This document shows, in pieces, positions 17,809 through 25,845 of a DNA stretch of 64,000 nt; positions within the stretch are counted from its first letter, which is position 1, and each line of letters begins with the position of its first letter. The translations under genes were made by a program, and so were the position numbers. The DNA comes from Roseiconus nitratireducens (GTDB lineage Bacteria; Planctomycetota; Planctomycetia; Pirellulales; Pirellulaceae): the NCBI RefSeq assembly GCF_008629675.1, contig NZ_VWOX01000001.1, forward strand, positions 558,001 to 622,000, in the 5' to 3' direction. The notes below the pieces were generated by a model. The model worked only from the letters and a program-made list of their open reading frames with translations. It was not told the origin of the DNA and ran no database searches.

Positions 17809-20800
17809 TCAGGGTGGCGAAAGATCCAGGTCGCAACGTGAGATCAACCGCCCGCTGATGCTTCCGTCGTCGCCGGTGATCGAGTCCAGCCAGGAAATCA
17901 GCCGGGACACTTCGATCCGCTGCGCCTCGTGAATCAACAACGGCAGCGACGTCGTTGCGACGATGCAGGTGATCCCGGCGCGGGTCGGTTCGTCAAGCTG
18001 CGACATCAGACGCTGCTTCTCTGCTTCGCTGCGGCAAACCAGCAAACGACGTTGCTTTCCGCCGCAATCCAGCAGCGAGGGCCTCGCGGCCGCCAACGCG
18101 GCCTCCAAGCTGGTGATGATCGTGACCGACGAGGACCAAGAACGCGTGGAACTGACAGACGTCGAGTCGGTGGTCCGTGCGTCGCTGTGGGGCGAGTCCG
18201 CGTCGGCATCCGACCCGCTGCGATGCTCCGTCGATCGATGATTCAGTGACGTCGTGTCTTCCGGGCTGGCCGTCGATTCGGATGGGGCAGTTTCAGCCGT
18301 CGGTTGCAACAGTTCGCCGGCCACGCCGATGGACGATTCGGTCAGTACATCCAAGACCCGCCGCGACTGTTCTTCGCAGGCCTGCGGTGTTCCATCTTCC
18401 AGCGAAGCTGCCAGCAGCGTCAACGCGTGATCGGAGTGCAGCCGTTTGATGGCTGCGGCAAGGCATTGGCGTTTTGCTTGGTCCATCGATCCCCAGCGGG
18501 CGGTCGTCCAGCGGGCGCCCTGCTGCTGCCACTTCAACGCCTGCTCCAGGATTGCTGAACCGGCGGCGATCTCATTTTCCAGCCGGCGGAGCTGCTGGGC
18601 GAGGAATTTCATTCGCGCGGCTGCCACTTGGTAGGCGACCGGCGAAAGCAGTTGTTCGCCGAGGTCACAGGCGTCACGCAACAGGTTGTGGACGGAGCGT
18701 GCCCGACGACGACCCAGCAGTGCGTAACGCGGACCCCCTTCGCTGCGTCGCTGGCACCAAATCTTCTTGACTTGCAGGATTGCCGTTTCACTACTGAGCA
18801 GCAATTCTTCGGCGATGTGGCGGAGTTCTTCGCGCAGCAACTCCACGGCGCGACGCGCGGACGCCAGGTCCAATCGGCCGTTGTGCAGCCACAACGTGAC
18901 TTCATGCTTGATCCGTTGCCGAAAGGTGGACGTCGGGTCGTTCGCGTCACGGGAAACAGCGTTGGCATCCAGGACAGCGGCCAGGTGGCGGCAAATCGCG
19001 TCGGCGTCCGCCAGTTGGTCGGAGTCCAACGACTTCAATCCATTCCGCAAACGGCCACGCTGTTGGTCACGTCCCGATCCGAGCGATGCTTCGATCGATT
19101 CGACAGTGGCGTCGGCCGCGTTCTGGCATCGTTCCTCCACGTGGTGGACGAAAGCCCGGACCGCGTCGTCGATGTTGGTGTTGTCGCCGATCCATCCGAT
19201 CAAAACGGATTCACTTGCAACCGACGCCAGCTGTTCAATCTCGCTGTCATCGGAGTCTCCGATGGGCACGATTCCGAGTGATCGAATGCACGGTGGTCCC
19301 TGGGATTCCCGCGGGTCGCTCTCCCTGGTTTGTTGAAGCCAGTCGCCGCACAGTGTTGCGTCGGCCCAGACGTAGTTGACCGCGCTTTCGATCACGTTGG
19401 TTGCGCCGGGTTGGTCCGACGGGGTGATCAGGTAGGCGTCTCCCAGCGGCGTGCGAGCGGCGGGGACGGCCGGCCATCCGGCTCCCGCGTCACCCGGGTA
19501 TCCGTTCCCCGGAGCAAGGAAGTGGTTGATTTCCATCAGGCCGGATTTCGTGGTGTGCAGCGCCAGCGGACGCGCCGGATCCCCCTGAAATCGATTTGTC
19601 GTCAGCAGCGACAGCACGCATTGGTCCTCCATTCGGGACTCATCGAGCAGGTGCCGCAGCAGGTGCACGACGTCGACGTACATGCCGCTTCCGGATCCCC
19701 CGCTGAGCGAGCCGACGACGTAGACCTTGCGGGGCGAGGGGGACTGACCAAGTTCGCTGATCGCGTCGCTCAGCAATTGCAACAACTGCGGTCCGTGATC
19801 GACCGCCGCCAATCGACCCAGCGGACGCATTCCACCGGTCGCATGGTTCCTGGGAACGTTGTAGATCCATCGACGAGAAATGGTCTTCAGCCGCGACGTG
19901 CCTGAGTCTCGATATTCGCTGGGTTGTCGCAAGGCGGTGTGCAGGACATGGCTCCGCGGTGCTTGAGGCGTCGCCTCGATCATTTCGGCCGATTGAATCG
20001 ACAAGCGATCGGTGTCAATCAGGACGCTATGGAGAACGAGGGGCGAGTCGGCGCCGAGTTCTTCGACGCGACTTCGCAAGCGGTGCAGGCAATCGGATCC
20101 GGTGCCGCCCAGCCCGATCACCAGGGCGTGCGTCTGGTCGACCGACGATTTGGACGGGGCACCCGCGGCCAGATCGGGAAGGTTCTCCACCGGATAGAAG
20201 ACCGGTTCGGGCGGACGATTGGCGTTCGCCCGATCACGCTCGCGATCGGCACGGTGCGGGTTGAACAGTTTTTCGACAAACTCGGTGCAGCTATGGAACC
20301 TCCGATCCGGCGACTTTTCTAACGCCCGCGCGACGCAGGGGCGATCCGAAGGCGGCAGGGGGTTCAAGTTGGGCGCATTGTGAACATGCTGTGTGGCCAG
20401 CTGCGCCAGCGAGCGACCGCTGAACGGCCGGGAGCCGGTCAGCAGTTCCTGGAACATGACCGCCAGACTGTATTGGTCGCTGTGCAGACTGGGGCGGCCA
20501 TCGAACACTTCCGGCGGTGCGTAAATCGGTGTCAGCCCATTGATCAAACTGGACTCCACCTCGCCCAGGTCCTTCAGGAGTCCGAAGTCCGCGACCTTCA
20601 CGTGTCGACCCACGATCAGCAGGTTGGCCGGTTTGATGTCCAGGTGTTGAAGCTTGTACAACTGGTGCAGGTAGTCCAGCGCGTCGGCGGCGTCGCGGAG
20701 GTACCCCAGCAGTTCTTCGCGCGGAATTCCGCAGGAACCGGATTCGCGGTACCGGCGGAAGACGTCGTCCAATGAACCGTCGGCCAGTTCGGTCACGATG

Positions 20801-21069
20801 ACCAGGCGATCTTGAACCAGTTCGAAGCGTTCCAGGGTCAGGATGAACGGATGGTTGACGCGTTTGATCCGTTCCAGCGATTTGAATTCCTGCGTCGCAC
20901 GTCGTTCATCGTGCTGGCCAAAAACGAACTTGACCGCTTTCTTCAGTCCGCCGGGCGCTTCGGCAAGCCAGACTTCGCCGTAGCCGCCGCGACCGAGCCG
21001 CTTTTCCAGGATGTAACCATCGATCGGTTCGTAGCCAGCCTGGATTCTTTGTGATTGGGTTGACGTCAT
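17809..21069 (-). CDS. Ser/Thr protein kinase fused to a tubulin/FtsZ-like domain
   Basis: 1086 residues from ATG 21069 (MTSTQSQRIQAG); 36 further residues upstream in frame overlap the neighbour and look non-coding. Residues ~18-268 are a Hanks kinase: GRGGYGEVW (26-34), Lys47 in AVKF, HLDIKPANLL (142-151, Leu in place of the usual Arg of HRD, so a non-RD kinase), DFG (161-163), APPE (184-187). Residues ~312-900 resemble the bacterial tubulin-like family (Pfam Tubulin_2): a nucleotide-fold start GLGGTGSD (319-326) and a tubulin-type glycine loop GGSGSG (457-462). A Ser/Thr/Asp-rich linker (about 920-981) and a ~105-residue tail follow. It begins 16 bp after the AAA+ gene, so they form an operon. 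The protein may be a GTP-binding scaffold coupled to its own kinase; substrate unknown. Confidence 0.8.
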   Translation of the reverse strand: MTSTQSQRIQAGYEPIDGYILEKRLGRGGYGEVWLAEAPGGLKKAVKFVFGQHDERRATQEFKSLERIKRVNHPFILTLERFELVQDRLVIVTELADGSLDDVFRRYRESGSCGIPREELLGYLRDAADALDYLHQLYKLQHLDIKPANLLIVGRHVKVADFGLLKDLGEVESSLINGLTPIYAPPEVFDGRPSLHSDQYSLAVMFQELLTGSRPFSGRSLAQLATQHVHNAPNLNPLPPSDRPCVARALEKSPDRRFHSCTEFVEKLFNPHRADRERDRANANRPPEPVFYPVENLPDLAAGAPSKSSVDQTHALVIGLGGTGSDCLHRLRSRVEELGADSPLVLHSVLIDTDRLSIQSAEMIEATPQAPRSHVLHTALRQPSEYRDSGTSRLKTISRRWIYNVPRNHATGGMRPLGRLAAVDHGPQLLQLLSDAISELGQSPSPRKVYVVGSLSGGSGSGMYVDVVHLLRHLLDESRMEDQCVLSLLTTNRFQGDPARPLALHTTKSGLMEINHFLAPGNGYPGDAGAGWPAVPAARTPLGDAYLITPSDQPGATNVIESAVNYVWADATLCGDWLQQTRESDPRESQGPPCIRSLGIVPIGDSDDSEIEQLASVASESVLIGWIGDNTNIDDAVRAFVHHVEERCQNAADATVESIEASLGSGRDQQRGRLRNGLKSLDSDQLADADAICRHLAAVLDANAVSRDANDPTSTFRQRIKHEVTLWLHNGRLDLASARRAVELLREELRHIAEELLLSSETAILQVKKIWCQRRSEGGPRYALLGRRRARSVHNLLRDACDLGEQLLSPVAYQVAAARMKFLAQQLRRLENEIAAGSAILEQALKWQQQGARWTTARWGSMDQAKRQCLAAAIKRLHSDHALTLLAASLEDGTPQACEEQSRRVLDVLTESSIGVAGELLQPTAETAPSESTASPEDTTSLNHRSTEHRSGSDADADSPHSDARTTDSTSVSSTRSWSSSVTIITSLEAALAAARPSLLDCGGKQRRLLVCRSEAEKQRLMSQLDEPTRAGITCIVATTSLPLLIHEAQRIEVSRLISWLDSITGDDGSISGRLISRCDLDLSPP

Positions 21070-21085
21070 TACCTGAATGCCTCCG

Positions 21086-22411
21086 CTACAGCCGGCTGAA
21101 ATAACTGCGGCAGGCACGTTCCAAAAAATCCGGGCGAATCGCCAACGGCTGCTGCCGGTAGCGGCAAAAGCTTTCAACCTGTTTCAGCAGGTCGCGGGGG
21201 TGGCAGCGTCGCGGCGGGCGGTCTTGTTGTTCGTAGAAGGCCAGCAGGTACTCGGCGGCTTCCGGCGTGGGGGGAAACCCCATCTGCTCGGCGACGGTCT
21301 TCATCAGCTGGCGGTATTCGTCGGGATTGGGATCACCGACGAAGATCTTGTACGGGACGCGTCGCAGGAACGCTTCGTCGACCAAATCGTTGGGATCCAG
21401 GTTGGTGGAAAAGATCAGCAGCTGCTCGAAGGGGATCTGAATCTTCTTTCCGGTCGGCAACGTCAGGAAATCACAGTGGCTCTCCAGCGGAACGATCCAG
21501 CGATTGAGCAAGGCTTCCGGTTGGATTCGCTGGCGTCCGAAATCGTCGATCAGCAGACACCCGCAATTGCTTTTCATTTGCAACGGTGCTTCGCAGATGT
21601 TGCTGCGGGCGTCGTGGCGGACTTCCAGGTTTTCCATCACCAATTCCCCGCCGACCATCACGGTGGGCCGCTGAATACGGATCCATCGCCGGTCCCATTG
21701 CTGGGCCTTGAGGATTTTCGATTCCGTTTTGGGGACAGGTGAGGGACGATGGTAGGCGTCGTCCTTCAGCTTGATTAGATTGCCGTCATCGAGGATCGCG
21801 TGCGGAATCCACACTTCTTGCCCCAGGCAGTGGGTCAGGCATTTGGCGATCGTCGTTTTGCCGTTGCCCGGCTCGCCGAACAGGAACAGTCCGGTGTTGC
21901 TGTTGATCGCCGGACCGAGAGAATCCAGTAAGTCCTCCTGGTACGAGATTCCCGTTAACGCCTGCTGCAACTGTTCATGGGTGACGGCTTCCAATCCGGC
22001 CGCTTGCGCCTCCACGCTTAAGACGTAGTCGGACAATGGAACCGGTGCGGGCCCCACGTAGGAACATTGCTTCATCTGGGCGACGGCGCGTTGTTGGCCC
22101 AGTTCGGTCAACGAGTAGTAGTAGTCGTTAAACGGAGCCGGGCGGACGTGGGCGATCAGTTTTCGGGTCCGCATCACATCCAGCAGCGGGTCGATCACCT
22201 TGAACGGCAGCCCCAATTGCTCGGACAGGTTCCTTCCGCTGAGGGTTCCGATGCTAAGCACCGTCTTAAGCACCAGTCCTTCAACGAAAGAATCGCTGAG
22301 CCCCGTTTCAGCAAGATCCTGCGTTTCGGCCGGCCAGAACGTGTCGTCGGTCAACAGGCTGCTGAGCAGTCCGGTATCGACGGCCTGTGTTTCGTGAATC
22401 GCAGTGGTCAT
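21086..22411 (-). CDS. AAA+ ATPase with N-terminal winged-helix region
   Basis: 441 residues from ATG 22411. An open frame runs further upstream but without protein-like character, and the ATG gives a sensible N-terminus. Residues ~40-115 look like a winged helix (VEGLVLKTVLSIGTLSGRNL... then LIAHVRP and DYYYSLTELGQ). The AAA+ core has Walker A GEPGNGKTT (179-187), Walker B CLLIDDF (285-291), sensor-1 FSTN (334-337) and an arginine pair (350-351) in the arginine-finger position. Such ATPases remodel or load protein complexes. The gene leads the operon with the kinase-tubulin gene and is divergent from the FHA-EAL gene, which suggests a shared process. Confidence 0.83.
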   Translation of the reverse strand: MTTAIHETQAVDTGLLSSLLTDDTFWPAETQDLAETGLSDSFVEGLVLKTVLSIGTLSGRNLSEQLGLPFKVIDPLLDVMRTRKLIAHVRPAPFNDYYYSLTELGQQRAVAQMKQCSYVGPAPVPLSDYVLSVEAQAAGLEAVTHEQLQQALTGISYQEDLLDSLGPAINSNTGLFLFGEPGNGKTTIAKCLTHCLGQEVWIPHAILDDGNLIKLKDDAYHRPSPVPKTESKILKAQQWDRRWIRIQRPTVMVGGELVMENLEVRHDARSNICEAPLQMKSNCGCLLIDDFGRQRIQPEALLNRWIVPLESHCDFLTLPTGKKIQIPFEQLLIFSTNLDPNDLVDEAFLRRVPYKIFVGDPNPDEYRQLMKTVAEQMGFPPTPEAAEYLLAFYEQQDRPPRRCHPRDLLKQVESFCRYRQQPLAIRPDFLERACRSYFSRL

Positions 22412-22571
22412 GACGATTGGGTGAATGATTGGGTTGGCAACGATCTGGCGTGCGGGGCAGAGCCGTCGCGGGCCAGGACGCGTGACGATGAAAGCTAGCT
22501 CGCAATTAGCCTGCCGGGTGCCATGCGGGGGGAGACGTTCGGCGGTGAGCTTTCGCCGGCGAACGGGTTGC

Positions 22572-22590
22572 GGTGACAAAATGTGACACC
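22572..22590. promoter_or_regulatory. Imperfect palindrome in the divergent AAA+/FHA-EAL control region
   Basis: GGTGACA and TGACACC flank five bases (AAATG); six of seven positions pair. TGACA also occurs as a direct repeat ten bases apart, one helical turn. It is the only regulator-like pattern I see in the 316-bp region 22412-22727, which must carry promoters for both directions. No gene is recognisable there. Confidence 0.25.
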
Positions 22591-22727
22591 GGCCGGGTGA
22601 GAAAAATCCCCTCCGTATCCGGCGGGGGGGAATTCGCAACCTACATTTCTGTTGGACATCGGATGCGGCGGCGGGCAATCGTCGTGTTCGCGATTCCCCC
22701 ATCAACGCACGCCATCCCTGATCCATC

Positions 22728-23846
22728 ATGAGCTCGACGGACAACTCGGTCACTGATTCGCTGCCATCCGGCGAAGCGGTCGGCGCCGACGTGTGGTTTC
22801 TCTCGGGCGCCTTGCAACCGCGCGATTCTTTGCGCCATTTGGCAATCGACGAACCCCTGTTTACCGTCGGACGCAATTCCGGCAGCTCGTTGCGGCTGCA
22901 GTTCAAGACGGTCAGCGGAAACCATGCCGTGCTGTCGCAGCGCGACGGCGGATTGTTCCTGCGCGACCTTAACAGCACCAACGGGACCTATGTCAACGGG
23001 GAACGGATTTCCGGCGAGGTCGCGGTCCAGCAGGAAGACTTGATTCACTTCGCCGAAGCTCCGTTTCGCTTGTTGCGTCAGTCACCCACCGCGCAATCGC
23101 CAGGGACCATCGCGCGCAACGTCTGTGACGAAGCTCTGGCGCTGGTGCAATTCGACCGAATGATGAGCGAAAAGCTGGTGCGTCCCCACTTTCAGGTCAT
23201 CGTCGATATTCACACGGGCAACACCGTGGGACATGAAATCCTGGGACGTGGCAGCGTGTTCGGACTGGAATCCGTTTCAGCGATGTTCACGGCCGCCAGT
23301 CAGCTGAATCTGGAAATCGAACTGAGCGAATTGTTGCGGTGGGAAGGGATCCGGATCGGACGCGACCTCCCCGGCCGTCCGAAATGTTTCGTCAACACGC
23401 ACCCGAAGGAGCTGCAGGATCTCCGACGGCTGATCGATTCCCTGAAAGCCGTCCGAGAAATGTCCGGGCAGACGGAGTTGGTGTTGGAGATTCACGAGGC
23501 CAGCGTCACCAACGGGGCGGTCATGAAGGAACTGTCCGGGGCGGTCAAAGCATTGGGGATCGAGCTGGCGTTTGACGACTTCGGGGCCGGCCAAGCCAGA
23601 CTTGGCGAGCTGATCGCCGCAAAACCGGATTACGTCAAATTCGATATTTCGCTCATCCACGGGATCGATCAGGCCGACGCCAGCCGGCAGAGGATGCTGG
23701 AGACCCTGGTGAAGATGGTGGAAGAATTGGAGATTCGGGCGCTCGCCGAAGGGATCGAAACCCCCGGCGAAGCGGAAACATGTCGTCGGATGGGGTTTGA
23801 TCTGGCGCAGGGGTTCCATTTCGGTCGACCGACACCCTTGCGGTGA
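22728..23846 (+). CDS. FHA-EAL fusion: phosphopeptide binding plus c-di-GMP phosphodiesterase
   Basis: 372 residues. An FHA domain (about 44-105) shows GRNSGSS, VSGNHA and DLNSTNGTYVNG, the residues that bind phosphothreonine. An EAL domain follows (about 135-372). The metal- and substrate-binding residues appear intact: Glu in GHEILGRG, Asn in FVNTHP, Glu in LEIHE, DD in FDDFGAG, Lys in VKFD, Glu in AEGIET and Gln in QGFHFG. It is therefore a plausible active c-di-GMP phosphodiesterase whose location or activity is set by a phosphorylated partner. No membrane helix is seen. The kinase-tubulin protein next door is an obvious candidate source of phosphothreonine. Confidence 0.87.
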   Translation: MSSTDNSVTDSLPSGEAVGADVWFLSGALQPRDSLRHLAIDEPLFTVGRNSGSSLRLQFKTVSGNHAVLSQRDGGLFLRDLNSTNGTYVNGERISGEVAVQQEDLIHFAEAPFRLLRQSPTAQSPGTIARNVCDEALALVQFDRMMSEKLVRPHFQVIVDIHTGNTVGHEILGRGSVFGLESVSAMFTAASQLNLEIELSELLRWEGIRIGRDLPGRPKCFVNTHPKELQDLRRLIDSLKAVREMSGQTELVLEIHEASVTNGAVMKELSGAVKALGIELAFDDFGAGQARLGELIAAKPDYVKFDISLIHGIDQADASRQRMLETLVKMVEELEIRALAEGIETPGEAETCRRMGFDLAQGFHFGRPTPLR

Positions 23847-23954
23847 AGCACTTGCCGGCGTGTCCGCATCTTCTGCTTCTGGCGTGATCCGCCGCGGCGC
23901 CCGTTGAAATCAACGTGCAAACGCCCCCGGCCGTCTTCCCGTCGACGCACGTAA

Positions 23955-23986
23955 ATTCTTTGGCGGTCTGATTCTTTGGCGGTCTG
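23955..23986. repeat. Perfect 16-bp tandem duplication
   Basis: ATTCTTTGGCGGTCTG occurs at 23955-23970 and again at 23971-23986. It lies in the 310-bp gap (23847-24156) between the FHA-EAL gene and the next gene; nothing else was recognised in that gap. Confidence 0.9.
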
Positions 23987-24156
23987 TGCGGGTTGTGCGG
24001 GATCAACCGCCAGGGACCGCTGGCAACAATTGTGGCGGGGCGGAATGGCAGGAATCATCGTCATGACCTGTCCGATCTAACGGGCGTCGGAACGCCACAT
24101 CCAAACAAGGCGATTTCGGTTGCTCGTCCAGGATTCATTGCAGGGAAGCCGTATTC

Positions 24157-25749
24157 ATGAAACGCAATCAGCGAGTTTCACACCTGGACCGGACCCGGAG
24201 ACGTTTGCGGTTGTTGGCCGTGATCCTGGTGTGCGGTTCCGTGCCGGCGACGGCGGTCGCCGCCGAGACGCCTCTGTCGCGAAATGACCAGGCATCGCAA
24301 ACGAGTTCCGACACGCCGATGGCGAAAGGGTTTCGCCGGTTGCCGCCGGTTCGGACAAGCGCCCGGTCAACGACTCCCGCGCAACCGACGGCATCGACGC
24401 CCGCTGAATCCGGCGTGGCGCCGGACGATCGGGACGGATCGGTCCGTCCCAGTGGCAGGGCCAAATTGACGGTGTCCCCCGTCAAGCCGCATGTTCCCGA
24501 CGTGGGACGCGTTCACGCGAATCCCTACACGCACGTCAACAGTCGGTCCAGCATTCCGAATGCCGTCACCGCGGCTGCGTCGTCTCGTCATGGCACGCCG
24601 GTCGAAGCCGTTGCCCACCGGGGCCCAGCAACGATGCGTCCGACCGCCCCCCACGATTCAGCGATGGGCGATCCTTGGCTGCAGTCGGTGACCGAGGACA
24701 CCTGCATCAAGCGGGCTGCCGAGTTGTTGGATGATGCGTATCGCGAATACTCCGTGGCGGCCTGGGCTTCGGCGGAAGATTCCGCTTGGCGCGCCTTGCA
24801 GATGATTGCCACGGGAATCGATGTTTCGCTTCGCGAAGCCAAGAATCCGCCGTCGGCGTTGCCCGCCGGCTGGGCCTCCGGTCACGTCACCGAGGCCCGC
24901 ACCGCCATCCGCGAAGCACGCGACTTTGCCGCGGCGGGACAAGTGATCGATCCTCGGCAGATCCGGGCGATCGTCGTTTCGCATCAAACGCCCGTCTTTT
25001 CAGAGCAGACGCTGGCGGACGTTACCGCCGCCGCGGCGGTGGATGCCTATTTGGACTACGCCCGTGGTCAATTGGTCCCGCTGGCCATCCGCCGGGTCCA
25101 AGCGGCGCAGGCGATGGACTTGATCGCCGCCGTCCAACTGGGCCGCAACGATTCCAAAACGCTGGCGGTCGAGACCGCATTGTGTCTGCGTCGCGCCGCG
25201 CTGCAGGGGCAGCCCGGCAATGCGAGCCTGGCGTCTCGCTTGGGAATGCAATTGGCCGACATGGGGTTGGATGAGGAGGCGACGCGCACGTTGCAGCATG
25301 CAATGAAGCTGTCGGCCAGCCCGGAAGTTGCCAAAGCCTTGGCCGATGTCACGCAGCGGTCGCGGAATACCGAGCTGGCAGCGGGCACCGCTTCGGCGGG
25401 TGCCTCGGCGACGCCGTCGCAACAGCGGGCTACCGAAGTGTTCGAGTTGTCGCCGTCCGAGTTCGCATCGATTTCTCCGGCGGTGAATGCCGGAGTGCAC
25501 GCGGCCGGCGGAGCCCCGGCGCAAACGGCCGACACGTCGACACCGGTGGATGTGAATCGCGGCGAAGAAAACTCCGACGAACCGGGCGGTTCCACCCGCG
25601 CGTGGTTTGCCAGCTTCCGAAAGCCGACGCCGAAGACCGAACATTCGGAAGTTGCATCGCCATCGGCGACAGACACTTCGAGCGAAACTCCCGAAGCCAC
25701 GGAACCTTCGGGTATCAAACGCTTCTTCAATCGAATTCGAAATTGGTAA
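24157..25749 (+). CDS. Exported protein with TPR-like helical repeats, unknown function
   Basis: 530 residues. A basic N-terminus followed by a hydrophobic stretch (about 17-36, ending AVAAETP) looks like a signal peptide. Residues ~40-165 are low-complexity and rich in Pro, Ala, Ser and Thr. Residues ~170-400 are helical, with repeats such as KRAAELLDDAYREYSVAAWASAEDSAWRAL and a TPR-like pair near 345-395 (LASRLGMQLADMGLDEEATRTL). A Ser/Pro/Glu-rich stretch and a short tail ending FFNRIRNW follow. I do not recognise the family; planctomycetes often encode such proteins before polysaccharide export genes. It lies 96 bp before the Wza-like gene and is probably co-transcribed with it. Confidence 0.65.
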   Translation: MKRNQRVSHLDRTRRRLRLLAVILVCGSVPATAVAAETPLSRNDQASQTSSDTPMAKGFRRLPPVRTSARSTTPAQPTASTPAESGVAPDDRDGSVRPSGRAKLTVSPVKPHVPDVGRVHANPYTHVNSRSSIPNAVTAAASSRHGTPVEAVAHRGPATMRPTAPHDSAMGDPWLQSVTEDTCIKRAAELLDDAYREYSVAAWASAEDSAWRALQMIATGIDVSLREAKNPPSALPAGWASGHVTEARTAIREARDFAAAGQVIDPRQIRAIVVSHQTPVFSEQTLADVTAAAAVDAYLDYARGQLVPLAIRRVQAAQAMDLIAAVQLGRNDSKTLAVETALCLRRAALQGQPGNASLASRLGMQLADMGLDEEATRTLQHAMKLSASPEVAKALADVTQRSRNTELAAGTASAGASATPSQQRATEVFELSPSEFASISPAVNAGVHAAGGAPAQTADTSTPVDVNRGEENSDEPGGSTRAWFASFRKPTPKTEHSEVASPSATDTSSETPEATEPSGIKRFFNRIRNW

Positions 25750-25845
25750 GCGTGTCGCAATCGGCAGAGCCCATGCCGCGAAAGCGAACTGGAACTCGGC
25801 CAAGTGACTGCTTGTAACCCACTTCATTCATCCTGAATCGTCGCC

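Noticed and set aside
22412..22981. N-terminal extension of the AAA+ protein up to 22981
   Set aside because: The extra ~190 residues run antisense to the start of the FHA-EAL gene and are low in pattern; ATG 22411 begins a regular protein.
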